Notes: generated by a model from the letters alone, not told the origin. 64,000 nucleotides of DNA from Sphingomonas sp. LC-1 (GCF_025371035.1 NZ_JANZXB010000012.1:1-64000), one strand, 5' to 3'; numbered from the stretch's first letter, positions 35,285-45,348 are shown. A program made the numbers and translations.

Positions 35285-36793
35285 ATGATCCATTCCAAGT
35301 TTGCGATCGTCCTGCTGGCGGCCACGACGCTGGCCGGGTGCAATTTCGCCCCCAAATATGTCCGGCCCGTGGGGGCCGTCCCGGCCACGCTGCCGCAGGA
35401 CGGCATCTACCCGGCGGCGGCGTCCGACGCGCCCGATGTCACCAAGATCGGATGGCAGGAATTCTTCACCGACGATCGCCTGCGCCGCACCATCGCGCTG
35501 GGGCTGGAGAATAATCGCGACCTGCGGATCGCGGCGGCCAATGTGTTGCAGGCGAGGGCGCAGTATCGCATCCAGCGCGCCGATCTGGTTCCCTCGACGA
35601 CCCTTTCAGGTTCGGGCACCTATACCAACAATATCCAGGGTGCCACGGGTGCGCTTGGCGGGGCGGCCGGTGGTGGCGCCGGGACGGGCTCGGGAACCGG
35701 TGCGGGTGCCGGGGCAGGTGCCGGTGGCACCGGGCTCGGGGTCGGGGTGGGATCCTCTTCGCGCAATCTCGAATTCTATTCGGTCAATGCCGGTTTCTCG
35801 GCCTTCGAACTCGATCTGTTCGGTCGGGTCCGCAATCTGAACCGAGCCGCGCTGGAGCAGTATTTCGCGACCGAGGAAGCCCAGCGTTCGACGCGCATCA
35901 GCCTGATTGCCGAGATCGCGACGGCCTGGCTGACCTATGCGTCGGATCAGGACCAGTTGCGGATCTCGCAGGAGTCGCTGAAGTCGTTCGAGCAGTCCCT
36001 GGAACTGACGCGCGCGCAATTTCGCATCGGCGTCGCCTCGGAACTGGAGGCGCGACAGGCCGAGACGACCTATCAGGGCGCGCGCAACGACATCGCTGTG
36101 CTGAAGACACGGGTGGCGCAGGACAAGAACGCGCTCGACCTGCTGGTCGGCGCACCCGTGGTCAACGACCTGCTGCCGCAGGGGCTGGGCGATGCGAACG
36201 CGGCGTTGCAGGTGCTGCCCACCGGCCTGTCGTCGGACATATTGCTGCGTCGCCCCGACGTATTGCAGGCCGAGCATCAGCTGATCGCGCAGAACGCCAA
36301 TATCGGCGCGGCGCGGGCGGCGATGTTCCCGCGCATCTCGTTGACCGCGACGCTGGGGACGATCAGCACCGCGCTCAGCGGTCTCTTCGCGGGGGGCAGC
36401 TTCACCTATACCGGCGCGCCGTCGGTGTCGCTGCCGCTGTTCGATGGGGGGCGGCTTCGCGGCAATCTGGACGTCGCGCGGGCGCAGCAACAGGCCGCCG
36501 TCTCGACCTATGAGCGCACCGTTCAGACGGCGTTCCGCGAGGTGGCGGATGCCCTGGCGCAGCGTGGCACTATCGACGAGCAGATCGCCGCGCAGACCGC
36601 TCGCGTCGAGGCGGCCAACGTCGCGCTGAAAATCTCGGATGCGCGCTACAGGACGGGTGTCGAGTCCTTCCTGACGACGCTCGATTCCCAGCGGACCGCC
36701 TATTCCGCGCAGCAGTTGCTGGTCACGACGCGCCTGAACCGCGCGAGCAACATGGTGGAGCTGTATCGTTCGCTGGGTGGTGGGCTGAACTGA
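35285..36793 (+). CDS. outer membrane efflux channel, NodT/OprM type, with glycine-rich insert
   Basis: 502-aa lipoprotein (lipobox LAGC, Cys 19). Two outer membrane factor repeats: first around 60-250 (FFTDDRLRRTIALGLENNRDLRIAAANVLQAR..), second around 270-490 (..LLRRPDVLQAEHQLIAQNANIGAARAAMFPRISL). In the first repeat, residues about 119-159 are an almost pure Gly/Ala/Thr/Ser/Val run (GAGTGSGTGAGAGAGAGGTG), placed where the first beta-hairpin loop faces the cell exterior in OprM-like proteins. Homologues usually have a short polar loop there. It is the third gene of the RND operon. Confidence 0.93.
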   Translation: MIHSKFAIVLLAATTLAGCNFAPKYVRPVGAVPATLPQDGIYPAAASDAPDVTKIGWQEFFTDDRLRRTIALGLENNRDLRIAAANVLQARAQYRIQRADLVPSTTLSGSGTYTNNIQGATGALGGAAGGGAGTGSGTGAGAGAGAGGTGLGVGVGSSSRNLEFYSVNAGFSAFELDLFGRVRNLNRAALEQYFATEEAQRSTRISLIAEIATAWLTYASDQDQLRISQESLKSFEQSLELTRAQFRIGVASELEARQAETTYQGARNDIAVLKTRVAQDKNALDLLVGAPVVNDLLPQGLGDANAALQVLPTGLSSDILLRRPDVLQAEHQLIAQNANIGAARAAMFPRISLTATLGTISTALSGLFAGGSFTYTGAPSVSLPLFDGGRLRGNLDVARAQQQAAVSTYERTVQTAFREVADALAQRGTIDEQIAAQTARVEAANVALKISDARYRTGVESFLTTLDSQRTAYSAQQLLVTTRLNRASNMVELYRSLGGGLN

Positions 36794-36800
36794 TCGCGTT

Positions 36801-36836
36801 GGGCATTGGACACGATCGCGGTCGTGTCCAATGCCC
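36801..36836 (+). terminator. 15-bp stem-loop after the RND operon
   Basis: GGGCATTGGACACGA (36801-36815) and TCGTGTCCAATGCCC (36822-36836) are exact inverse complements separated by TCGCGG, beginning 7 bp after the channel stop codon. There is no T-run, but length and position fit a terminator; because it precedes a tetR gene, an operator role is an alternative. Confidence 0.65.
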
Positions 36837-36895
36837 ACTCGGCCCCGATCATCATCGCCGCTTCGCGACGAGCAATTCACAATCGGAACGTGACG

Positions 36896-37489
36896 ATGAC
36901 CCACTCGCGCGGTCGCCCCAGTCTTGAGCGTGCAGCGGAGATCGGCCATCTGGTTGTCGAAGCGGCGATATTGGCCTTTGTCGAACAAGGGCTGGACATT
37001 TCCATCGACCAGATCGCGCAGTCCGTCGGGGTGAGCAAGCAGGCGATCTACCGCCGCTGGCCGAGCAAGATCGCTCTGCTGATGGACGTGATGGACCGGG
37101 TGATGGCGCAGGTCTATGCGAACCTCAGCGCCGATCTGCCCGAAGGCGCGCTGGCGGCGCTGAAGGAAGTCTCCTGGCGCATGTGCAGGCCCGATGGCGG
37201 CGTGCGCGAGCGGAGCATCATGATCCTGATGGCGGAGGCGTTGAACGACGCGCCGATGCACCAATGGCTGGGGACGTGGCGCCGGAAGAATTTCGACTTC
37301 CACCTGCGATATGTTTCCGCCGTCCACAAAGCCGATCAAGACGAAAATAGGGTGAGGATCATCGCAAGGGTTATCCTCGACATGGTCGAGGGGGTGAGCA
37401 GGGAAACCTATTGGGATGGCCTGTCCGACGCCGAATGCGCGTCGCTGTTCGACCGGAAATGGGATGAAGTGTCCAAACTGCTAGGGTGA
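36896..37489 (+). CDS. TetR family transcription regulator
   Basis: 197 aa. HTH: EAAILAFVEQGLDISIDQIAQSVGVSKQAIYRRWPSKIALLMDVMD (about 17-62), then a helical C-terminal domain of the TetR_C type. ATG 36896 (MTHSRGRPSL, the usual GRP pattern before TetR HTHs) with GGAAC about 7 nt upstream; upstream in-frame codons run through the hairpin and are unlikely to be translated. The 3' end overlaps the end of the convergent FUSC gene by 82 bp. Its target could be either neighbouring efflux operon. Confidence 0.85.
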   Translation: MTHSRGRPSLERAAEIGHLVVEAAILAFVEQGLDISIDQIAQSVGVSKQAIYRRWPSKIALLMDVMDRVMAQVYANLSADLPEGALAALKEVSWRMCRPDGGVRERSIMILMAEALNDAPMHQWLGTWRRKNFDFHLRYVSAVHKADQDENRVRIIARVILDMVEGVSRETYWDGLSDAECASLFDRKWDEVSKLLG

Positions 37490-39420
37490 GGGGCGAAGAT
37501 CGAAATCCGCGGAGCGAAACCGGTCATCAGCGTGCAATGGACCGTCGCCGGTCCGCCGGTCGAGCTACCGCTCCCGTGCCGTTGCCAGTGCCCGGTGCCG
37601 CAGGATCGCGGCCTCGCCCGCAGTACGGCGCACGTGGCGATCGCCGCGCGATCCTGTGGCGAGGCGTGGCGACGATGGAAGACCGCCTTGGGATCATGCA
37701 GCGCGATCTCGGCGGCGACGCTGGCGAGGCCAGCGGACCGGCGCGCCTGCTCCACCTCCTCGGGCGGTCTGTCGTCACGCACCGCCTGCGCATAGCGCTG
37801 GTTCGCGTCGATCCCCGCCCGGATCAATGCCCCCAGGCTCGGGCCACGTTCGGGCCATAGCCATAGCGCGGCGAGCAGTGCCGCGATGCTGCCGACCACA
37901 TTGTCCAGCATCCGTGCGGAGGCGCTCCCCGCGCCGGGGTGCAGCGTGTCGGTGACGATCACGAACAACATGGTCAGGAAGATGACGAAGACCGTGTAGT
38001 TGACCGCGCGCAGCGGAATGGCGACCGCCGCCAGCCCTATGGCGATCGCGATCAGCAGCGGCGGTGCGGCCACGAACTGGAGAAGCAGGACCGAAATTCC
38101 CCCGCCCAGCAGGCTGCCCACGATCCGCTCCACGGCGCGCGTCCATGTGATCCTCGCCTCGCCGCGCAGCACCACGACGACGGCCATCGCCGCCCAATAG
38201 GGATAGCCGAGATGGAAGCTGATCGTCGCGCAATAGACCATGATCAGACCCACCGCCTGCCGCCCCGCCTGACGGATCACGCCCGCCCATTCCTGACGGG
38301 CGGGGGCAGGGGCGGGCGGCTCGGTCGGTTCGCTGGGGGGCGCCCCCGCCCGCAACATCGCGGTCAAGCATCCGATCGCGACGGGATCGCACAGCCGATC
38401 GCGGGCGCGTTCCAGCCGCGCTTCGAGCCTTTCGGATAAGGGCTCGGCGGTCCCGCCACGCAGGATGTCGGCCCGCCATGCCAGCAGGATCGCACGTGCG
38501 CCGCGCGCGACGATCGCCAACTCGACCTTGGGTAACGTCCGGTCGATCGCCGCCTGGTCCAGCGCGATCAGCGCACCGAACATCGCCTCCACCCGGTTGA
38601 GATCGCTCCGCCGCGTCGCGGTTCGCGAGCATGCCGGCTTAGCCGAATCCTCGGCATAGCGGGCCATCAGGCCGCGCAATCTCTCGATGCCGATCCTCAC
38701 CGACCGGCGATGCGCCCCATGCCGGCCCGGATCGGCGTCACCCAGCCCATCGATCATGTCGACCAGCCGGAGGATCACCGCGCCCGTCAAGCGCCGTACC
38801 GGGTGCGCCGGATCGAACCGCCAGACGAGATTGATGAGCAGATAGGTCCAGCCCGCCCCGGCAAGGAAGGCCGCCGCCTGAAGCATGGCGTGATCGATCG
38901 GCTTGGGATAGCCGACCGCGACCACCGCCACTACGGCGAGCAGCGTGCTGACCCCATCGCCCCAGGCGATCCGCGATCCGCCGAGCGTCGCCAGGAATAC
39001 CATGGCGGGGCCGACCAGCATGGCTGCGCCCGGATTGGGGCCGAAATCGAGCATCGCATAAAGATGCGTGACCCATGACCCGGCCAGCGCCATCGCGCCG
39101 CCGCAGATCACGAACAGCCCCAACAGCCGTCGTCGAAGCCGGTCGGGGCCGGGTATGTCGCACAGGCAGGTCCAGAAGGCCGCGAACACCGCCCAGCCCC
39201 ATTCGGGGCGACCGATCGCAACCGCCACCAACAAGGGCAGGCCGATCGCCAGCGCGGCACGCAGCCCTTCGGACAGGTCATAATATTCCGGCGCCAGGTC
39301 GATCGACCGTAGCTCCAGTCGGCGTGCGGCCGATCGCACGAACCGCCATCCTTGTTGAGCCCTTCGCGGCTGCCCGGCAGCGGGAGAGCGCTTTGTCACC
39401 ACGTCCCTCAAGCCGATCAT
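37408..39420 (-). CDS. FUSC family inner membrane protein (fusaric acid resistance-like)
   Basis: 670 aa with two membrane halves: helices in about 50-200 (GLRAALAIGLPLLVAVAIGRPEWGWAVFAAFWTCL..) and again in about 385-530 (AVGLIMVYCATISFHLGYPYWAAMAVVVVLRGEARITWTRAVERIVGSLLGGGISVLLL), separated by a cytoplasmic helical domain. The duplicated pattern and W-A-M/A-F-W motifs are typical of FUSC/YccS proteins linked to aromatic acid efflux. ATG 39420 gives MIGLRDVV. The last 70 or so residues are unlike the family, which may reflect an ancient 3' frameshift. It follows the second efflux operon by 113 bp on the same strand. Confidence 0.85.
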   Translation of the reverse strand: MIGLRDVVTKRSPAAGQPRRAQQGWRFVRSAARRLELRSIDLAPEYYDLSEGLRAALAIGLPLLVAVAIGRPEWGWAVFAAFWTCLCDIPGPDRLRRRLLGLFVICGGAMALAGSWVTHLYAMLDFGPNPGAAMLVGPAMVFLATLGGSRIAWGDGVSTLLAVVAVVAVGYPKPIDHAMLQAAAFLAGAGWTYLLINLVWRFDPAHPVRRLTGAVILRLVDMIDGLGDADPGRHGAHRRSVRIGIERLRGLMARYAEDSAKPACSRTATRRSDLNRVEAMFGALIALDQAAIDRTLPKVELAIVARGARAILLAWRADILRGGTAEPLSERLEARLERARDRLCDPVAIGCLTAMLRAGAPPSEPTEPPAPAPARQEWAGVIRQAGRQAVGLIMVYCATISFHLGYPYWAAMAVVVVLRGEARITWTRAVERIVGSLLGGGISVLLLQFVAAPPLLIAIAIGLAAVAIPLRAVNYTVFVIFLTMLFVIVTDTLHPGAGSASARMLDNVVGSIAALLAALWLWPERGPSLGALIRAGIDANQRYAQAVRDDRPPEEVEQARRSAGLASVAAEIALHDPKAVFHRRHASPQDRAAIATCAVLRARPRSCGTGHWQRHGSGSSTGGPATVHCTLMTGFAPRISIFAPHPSSLDTSSHFRSNSDAHSASDRPSQ

Positions 39421-39532
39421 GTCACCACGCCCCGCGTCCCCCGCAAGTCCGGCGTCTCCGGATGAAATCGATACGGGCTCTAACAGGACATTCGGGCAAA
39501 TCCCATGCGGGGATGGCGCACATGACGTTATG

Positions 39533-40966
39533 CTATCGGCCCGCTGGCACGCTTCCTCCCCCCAGGGCACGCGCCAGGGCGACGCTGGCCGTCAGCCTTT
39601 GTGTCTCCAGTGACAGGGCGCTTTGCTGATCACGTAGCAGGCCTTCCTGCGCGGTCGCGACATCCAGATAGGTGGCTGCACCCTTGACATAGCGGTCGAG
39701 CGCGATCCGGCTGGTGCTGCTCGCTGAGGTTATGGCCTCGGCCTGCGCGGCCTGCGCCTCATCCAGATGACGAAGCGCCGCGAGCGCGTCCTCCACGTCC
39801 TGGAACGCCCCCAGCGCATGGCTGCGATAATCGGCGATGGCCATGTTCCAGTCGGCCCGCGCGGCGGCGACATCGGCGCGGCGCTTGCCTCCATCGAACA
39901 GGTTCAGGATGGCTCCTGGCCCGATCGCCCAGAAGACGTTCGGCGCGGCGATCAGCCCGGCCAGCGCCGTACTCTGGAATCCGCCGGTGCCGCCCAGCGT
40001 AATCCGGGGGAAGAAAGCCGCCTTCGCCACGCCGATCCGCGCATTGGCCGCCGCCATTCGCCGCTCCGCCGCCGCCACATCGGGGCGTCGGGCAAGGAGC
40101 GTCGACGGCAAACCGACCGGTATCATGGGCATGGCCAGCGGCGCGTCGCGGCGCGGGATCGCGAAGGTGGAAGCGGGCTGTCCGACCAGGCTGGCGATCG
40201 CATGTTCGGTGATCGCGCGCGCGGCTTCCACCTGGGCATATTGGGCGCGTGCCTCGCCCAGCAGCGCGCCCGCTCGGCCGACATCCATCCCGGTCGCGAT
40301 GCCGCCGCGAAACCGGTTGCGGGTCAGCGCATCGGCCCTGGCAAAGGCGTCGATCGTCTGGGCTAGCAGGGCGAGTTGCCGATCCTGCCCTCGCAACTGC
40401 ACGAAGTCCGCCGCGAGTTGCCCCTGAAGCGCCAGCTTGACCGCGGCCAAGTCGTCGCGGCTCGCCTCGGCAAGAGCGTGGCCCGATGCCACCGAATTGC
40501 GCACGCGACCCCATAGGTCCGCCTCATAGGACAGGTCGCCACCCAGCGTCGCGGCGGTATAATAGTCCGGCTGCGAATCGCCACGGAGGGGCCGTTCGTC
40601 TGACTGCCGGTTGCGGAGCAGGCCGGGGGTCAGTTCGGCATGGGGAAACAGGTCCGACCTCGCCCCAGCCAGGGTCGCGCGGGCGAGGTCATAGCGGGCC
40701 AATGCCCCCGCCAGCGTGGGATTGTCGCGGTCGATCCGCGCCTCAAGCCGGTCGAGCGACGGATCGCCGAAGCCCGCCCGCCAATTCGCTGACGCGGCCG
40801 GGGGCAAGGCATCGATCGGTTTCCAGAGCGGGTCGTCCGCCCCCGGCATTTCCTTGAACGCGGCAGGTGCGGGCAGGACCGGCGGGCGATAGGCGGGGGC
40901 CATCGAACATCCGCCAAGGATCGCCAGCGACGCCCCCGCCATCCAGCGTAGCAGCCGCTTAGCCAT
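39533..40966 (-). CDS. outer membrane efflux channel, NodT family
   Basis: 477-aa lipoprotein with lipobox LGGC (Cys 20). Family motifs: YRPPVLPAPAAFKE near the start, GGDLSYEADLWGRVRNSVASG, LLARRPDVAAAERRMAAANARIGVAKAAFFPRITL, and FDGGKRRADVAAARADWNMA. It forms the trimeric tunnel for the second RND pump. The ATG at 40966 overlaps the adaptor stop by 8 bp (ATGGCTAA), so the genes are translationally coupled in the order permease, adaptor, channel. Confidence 0.93.
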   Translation of the reverse strand: MAKRLLRWMAGASLAILGGCSMAPAYRPPVLPAPAAFKEMPGADDPLWKPIDALPPAASANWRAGFGDPSLDRLEARIDRDNPTLAGALARYDLARATLAGARSDLFPHAELTPGLLRNRQSDERPLRGDSQPDYYTAATLGGDLSYEADLWGRVRNSVASGHALAEASRDDLAAVKLALQGQLAADFVQLRGQDRQLALLAQTIDAFARADALTRNRFRGGIATGMDVGRAGALLGEARAQYAQVEAARAITEHAIASLVGQPASTFAIPRRDAPLAMPMIPVGLPSTLLARRPDVAAAERRMAAANARIGVAKAAFFPRITLGGTGGFQSTALAGLIAAPNVFWAIGPGAILNLFDGGKRRADVAAARADWNMAIADYRSHALGAFQDVEDALAALRHLDEAQAAQAEAITSASSTSRIALDRYVKGAATYLDVATAQEGLLRDQQSALSLETQRLTASVALARALGGGSVPAGR

Positions 40967-42134
40967 GATGGTTCGCCGCCACGCGCACCAGTTCGCCCTG
41001 CGCCAGGGAGTCCGGCGGATTGTCGACGATCCGCGCGCCGGGGGCGACCCCTGACAGGATCTGGACCGTGGGACCGTCGTCCTGCCCGATCTGGACCTTC
41101 CGCATCGCGATTCGGCCGTGTGAATCGACGGTGGCGATCCGGGCGCCGCCAGCACCGAACAGGATCGCGCTCGACGGTACCTGCGCCGCGCCGGCCCGTC
41201 CGGGCATATCGAAACGCGCCTGCGCATAGCCGCCGGGTTTCAGCGCGCCGTCGGGATTGTCGCACAGCAACTGGACACGGAAGGCGCCGGACGCCGGATC
41301 GATCGCGCTCGACAGGCCTGCGACCGTCGCGGTGAATGTCCGCCCCGGAAAGGCGGGGACGGTCAACGTGGCGGTCATGCCCGGTTTGATCGCGGCCGAC
41401 AGCGACTGGGGTACGCTGACATAAACCCGGATGCGATGGGTATCGGCGACGGCAAACATCGGCGCCTGCGCGACCGCGCCGGGACCGACCAGGTCGCCCA
41501 CCTCGGCGTTGCGGGCGGTCACTACTCCGGCAAAGGGCGCGCGGATGACGGCATAGCGCTTCATCGCCTCCAGTCGCGACAACGCGGCCCGTGCTTCGGC
41601 GACTTGCGCGGTCTTGACCGCCAGGTCGCCATTCTTCTCATCGACCTCCTGCTTGGATACCGAGGAACTCGTGAGCAGGTCGCTCCAGCGCGCCGCCGTG
41701 CTTCGCGCCAGCTTCTCATGGGCGAGTGCGCTGGCGAGCGAGGCGCGAGCCTGGCCGATCTGCTCGTCCAGTTCGGGCGTATCGATCACCCCCAGCGCCT
41801 GGCCCGCCGCGACCCGCGCGCCGATATCCTGCGACCAGCTGCGGACATAGCCGCTGATCCGTGGGAACAGCCGGGCGGCCTCCCAAGCCTCCAGCGTGGC
41901 GGGCAGGTCGAGCATGTTGCTCTCCGCGCTGCCCCTGACGTCGATCAGGTGGACGGTCGGGATGGCATTGGTCTTGGACCAGCTAGCGGCCGACGCGACG
42001 TCATGGCTTCTTGCGATCGTTCCCGCCCCCACGACGCCGATCGCAACGACGGCGGCGACGATTCCGGCGAGCTTCAGGCCCTTGGGTGCGGGGGTGTCGG
42101 CCGACACAGCGGGGGCCGGGGCGGCTTCATGCAT
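40959..42134 (-). CDS. RND efflux periplasmic adaptor
   Basis: 391 aa, anchored by one N-terminal membrane helix (LKLAGIVAAVVAIGVVGAGTI, about 19-39) rather than by a lipid. The lipoyl segments are LPATLEAWEAARLFPRISGYV and IRAPFAGVVTARNAEVGDLV, flanking a helical hairpin (about 110-180). The beta-barrel domain follows with PGMTATLTVPAFPG. The ATG at 42134 overlaps the permease stop by 8 bp (ATGCATGA). Confidence 0.92.
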   Translation of the reverse strand: MHEAAPAPAVSADTPAPKGLKLAGIVAAVVAIGVVGAGTIARSHDVASAASWSKTNAIPTVHLIDVRGSAESNMLDLPATLEAWEAARLFPRISGYVRSWSQDIGARVAAGQALGVIDTPELDEQIGQARASLASALAHEKLARSTAARWSDLLTSSSVSKQEVDEKNGDLAVKTAQVAEARAALSRLEAMKRYAVIRAPFAGVVTARNAEVGDLVGPGAVAQAPMFAVADTHRIRVYVSVPQSLSAAIKPGMTATLTVPAFPGRTFTATVAGLSSAIDPASGAFRVQLLCDNPDGALKPGGYAQARFDMPGRAGAAQVPSSAILFGAGGARIATVDSHGRIAMRKVQIGQDDGPTVQILSGVAPGARIVDNPPDSLAQGELVRVAANHHG

Positions 42135-45100
42135 GGATGGCTTCTCCGATGGGCATAACGGGGGAGGGAGTGGTCGCCTTCTGACGGCGGTGCGCGATGG
42201 CGAAGACGACGGGGACGAAGACGAGCGTGGCGAGCGTCGCGCAGAGCAGTCCGCCGATGACGGCGCGGCCCAGTGGTGCATTCTGCTCGCCGCCTTCGCC
42301 CAGGCCCAGCGCCATCGGCGCCATGCCGATCATCATCGACAGCGCGGTCATCAGCACCGGGCGGAACCGGGTGGCGCCTGCCTCCATCGCCGCCTGGATG
42401 GCATTGCCGCAAGCCGCCAGCCGTTCGCGCGCGAAGCTGACCACCAGCACGCTGTTGGCGGTAGCGACCCCCATGCACATGATCGCGCCGGTAAGTGCGG
42501 GAACGCTGAGCGGCGTATGCGTGGCGAACAGCATCCACACGATCCCCGCCAGTGCGGCCGGGAGTGCCGAAACGATCACCAGCGGATCGACCCAGCTCTG
42601 GAAGTTCACGACGATCAGCAGGTAGATCAGGATGATCGCTCCGGCCAGGCCCAAGATGAGACCGGAGAAGGCGGCGTTCATCGTTTCGACCTGTCCACGC
42701 ATCGTCACCGTCGCACCCTTGGGCAACTGGCCCTTGGTCTCGGCCAGAACCTTGTCGATGGCGGTGGCGACGGCACCCAGGTCTCGGCCCTGCGGTGTGG
42801 CATAGACGTCGAACACCGGCTGCACGGCATAGTGGGAGACGAGCGCCGGACTGGGCTCGCGGTGGAGCGTGCCGAGCGCACGCAACGTCTGCAGGCTGCC
42901 GGGCGTGCTGCCCGAGATGGGAAGATTGTCGAGTTGTTCGATGGTGCCGGCGCGATATTGCGGGGTCTGGACGACGATGGGGTAGGACACGCCGTTCTTG
43001 GGGTTCAGCCAGAAGGTCGGCGCGATCTGCGAACTGCCCGCCAGGTTGACGGTCAGGCTGCGCGTCACGTCATTCTCGGTGACCCCCAGGCGGTTGGCCT
43101 GTGCGCGGTCCACATCGACCGCATATTCCGGATAGTTGGACGCCTGTTGCAGGCGGACATCGGCCAGCCCGGGAATATGCGACAGCTTTGCTACCAGCAT
43201 CCGCGCATAGGCCTCCCCACCCTTCGTATCCGGTCCGGCGACCTGGACGTCGATCGGCGCGGGCGAACCGAAGTTCAGGATCTGGCTGACGATGTCGGCG
43301 GGCAGGAAGGAGAAGGTCGAACCCGGAAAATCGCGCGGAAGCTGCTCGCGCAACGCCTTTACGAAGCCGGCCGTGGGTCCATGGCGTTCCTTCAGCGTGA
43401 CCAAGATGTCGCCGTCTTGCGGACCGACGCCACCGGTGTTCGAATAGGCGCGATTGATGCCGCTGACCGGCAGGCCGATATTGTCCACGATCGTATCGAG
43501 CTGATCGGCAGGGATGACCTGGCGGATGCGGTTCTCGATATGGTCGAACAGCGCCGCGGTTTCCTCGATCCGGGTGCCGACCGGCGCGCGGACGTGTAGG
43601 CTGACCTGCCCTGCATCGACCGCCGGGAAGAAATTGCGCCCCAGCATCGGCACCAACGCGAAGGACGTCACCACGCCGACCAGGAAGACGATGACGAAAG
43701 GCCGCCGCCGGGCGAGCGCGAAGGCGAGCATCCGGGTATAATAATCGCGTACCGCTTCGAACCGGCGCTCAAAGTCATGCTGAAACCGGCGCAGCGGATT
43801 GCGGCTTTCCGGTCGTCCCGCCTGCGCGTCATGCGCGACCATCATCTCGGCGGTGTGCGGCCCGGCATGGTCGCGCAGCAGGTAGTTGCCCATGGTCGGC
43901 ACCAGCGTGCGCGACAGGATGAACGAGGCGATCATCGCGAACACCACCGCCATCGCCATCGGCGCGAACAGGAAACCCGCGATGCCCGGCAGGAAGAACA
44001 TCGGCACGAACGCGATGCAGATGCAGAGCAGCGAGACGAAGGCGGGACCGACGATCTGCTTCGCCCCGTCCAGGATCGCGACACGAACCGTCTTGCCCTG
44101 TTCCAGATGCCAGTTGATATTCTCGATGGTGACGGTCGCGTCGTCGACCAGGATGCCGACCGCCAGCGCCAGGCCGCCCAGCGTCATGATGTTGAGCGTC
44201 TGCCCGGCCAGTGCCAGCCCCGCAATCGCGGCCAGGATCGCCAGCGGGATGGACGCCGCGATGATGACCGTGGAGCGCCAGGATCCCAGGAAAAGGAGGA
44301 TCATCAGGCTGGTCAGCGCGGCGGCGATCACGCCCTCGCGCATCACGCCCGACACCGCCGCCTTGACGAACACCGACTGGTCGGACAGCAGCTTGACGTC
44401 CAGCCCCGCGGGTAGGGTCGCCTCCAGTTGTGGCATCAAGGCTTTGACCTGATCGACGATGGCGATGGTGGAGGCCGATCCGCTCTTCAGGACGGTCATC
44501 AGAACCGACCGCGCGCCATCGACCCGCACCTCGTTGCGCTGCGGCGGCGAACCGTCGCGGACATGCGCCACGTCGCGCATCAGCACGGTAGTGCCGTCGA
44601 TCGTCCTGATCGGCAGGGCATTGAGATCATCGATGACGCCGGGGCTGTTGTTCAGCCGGATGTTATATTCATAGGCACCGATCTTGGCCGTGCCCGAGGG
44701 GATGATCTGGTTCTGCTGCGCCAGTGCATTGGCCACGTCGGTGGCCGACAGGCGATGGGCCTGAAGCGCGGCGGGATCGAGGTCGATCTGCACCTGCCGC
44801 TCCTTGCCGCCATAGGGCGAGGGGATCGCCGCCCCCTGGACGGAGGCCAAAGCCGGTCGGATCATGTTCTGGCCGAGGTCGTAGATTTTCTGTTCGGAAA
44901 GCCCCTTTCCCGACAGCGCGAGTTGCAGGATCGGCACCGTCGAGGCGTTGTAGTTCAGGATCAGCGGCGGGGTTATGCCTGGCGGCATCTGCTTGAGCAC
45001 CGTCTGCGACGCGGCAGTCACCTGCGCGGTGGCCGTGCGAATGTCGACGCCGGGGCGGAAGAATATCTTCACGATGCCGACGCCCTGAAGCGACTGGCTC

Positions 45101-45348
45101 TCGATATGGTCGATGTCGCTGACCGTCGCCGACAGCGAACGCTCGTAATAATAGACGACGCGGCCCGACATGTCGTTCGCGGGCAGGCCCTTATAGGTCC
45201 ATACCGCCGCGATCACGGGAATGCGGATGTCAGGGAAGATGTCGGTCGGCGTCTCGACCGCCGCGATCCCGCCGCCCAGCACGATCAGGATCGCGAGCAC
45301 GACGAAGGTATAGGGTTTGCTGAGGGCGAGCTTGACGAGCTGGAGCAT
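42127..45348 (-). CDS. RND efflux permease of the second pump
   Basis: About 1073 aa. It starts MLQLVKLALSKPYTFVVLAILIVLGG; in-frame ATG 45354 and GTG 45369 are alternatives and no start has a convincing ribosome-binding site. Relay motif GILVDDATVTIENINWHLEQG in TM4; other signatures are IESQSLQGVGIVKIFF and FVPMFFLPGIAGFLFAPMAMAVVFA. It belongs to a branch somewhat distant from AcrB, in which the operon begins with the permease. With an adjacent two-component system, regulation is probably by that pair rather than by TetR. Substrate unknown; metals or organic compounds both fit such an arrangement. Confidence 0.93.
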   Translation of the reverse strand: MLQLVKLALSKPYTFVVLAILIVLGGGIAAVETPTDIFPDIRIPVIAAVWTYKGLPANDMSGRVVYYYERSLSATVSDIDHIESQSLQGVGIVKIFFRPGVDIRTATAQVTAASQTVLKQMPPGITPPLILNYNASTVPILQLALSGKGLSEQKIYDLGQNMIRPALASVQGAAIPSPYGGKERQVQIDLDPAALQAHRLSATDVANALAQQNQIIPSGTAKIGAYEYNIRLNNSPGVIDDLNALPIRTIDGTTVLMRDVAHVRDGSPPQRNEVRVDGARSVLMTVLKSGSASTIAIVDQVKALMPQLEATLPAGLDVKLLSDQSVFVKAAVSGVMREGVIAAALTSLMILLFLGSWRSTVIIAASIPLAILAAIAGLALAGQTLNIMTLGGLALAVGILVDDATVTIENINWHLEQGKTVRVAILDGAKQIVGPAFVSLLCICIAFVPMFFLPGIAGFLFAPMAMAVVFAMIASFILSRTLVPTMGNYLLRDHAGPHTAEMMVAHDAQAGRPESRNPLRRFQHDFERRFEAVRDYYTRMLAFALARRRPFVIVFLVGVVTSFALVPMLGRNFFPAVDAGQVSLHVRAPVGTRIEETAALFDHIENRIRQVIPADQLDTIVDNIGLPVSGINRAYSNTGGVGPQDGDILVTLKERHGPTAGFVKALREQLPRDFPGSTFSFLPADIVSQILNFGSPAPIDVQVAGPDTKGGEAYARMLVAKLSHIPGLADVRLQQASNYPEYAVDVDRAQANRLGVTENDVTRSLTVNLAGSSQIAPTFWLNPKNGVSYPIVVQTPQYRAGTIEQLDNLPISGSTPGSLQTLRALGTLHREPSPALVSHYAVQPVFDVYATPQGRDLGAVATAIDKVLAETKGQLPKGATVTMRGQVETMNAAFSGLILGLAGAIILIYLLIVVNFQSWVDPLVIVSALPAALAGIVWMLFATHTPLSVPALTGAIMCMGVATANSVLVVSFARERLAACGNAIQAAMEAGATRFRPVLMTALSMMIGMAPMALGLGEGGEQNAPLGRAVIGGLLCATLATLVFVPVVFAIAHRRQKATTPSPVMPIGEAIHA

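Noticed and set aside
31151-35293. Antisense open frame of about 1380 codons over the first RND operon
   Set aside because: It is the mirror of genuine RND genes in high-G+C DNA, has Arg/Asp/His/Gly-rich composition and no recognisable domain.
37408-37630. Possible C-terminal frameshift in the FUSC gene
   Set aside because: An alternative frame gives a plausible short helix ending at a stop, but the family C-terminus is too variable to decide by eye.
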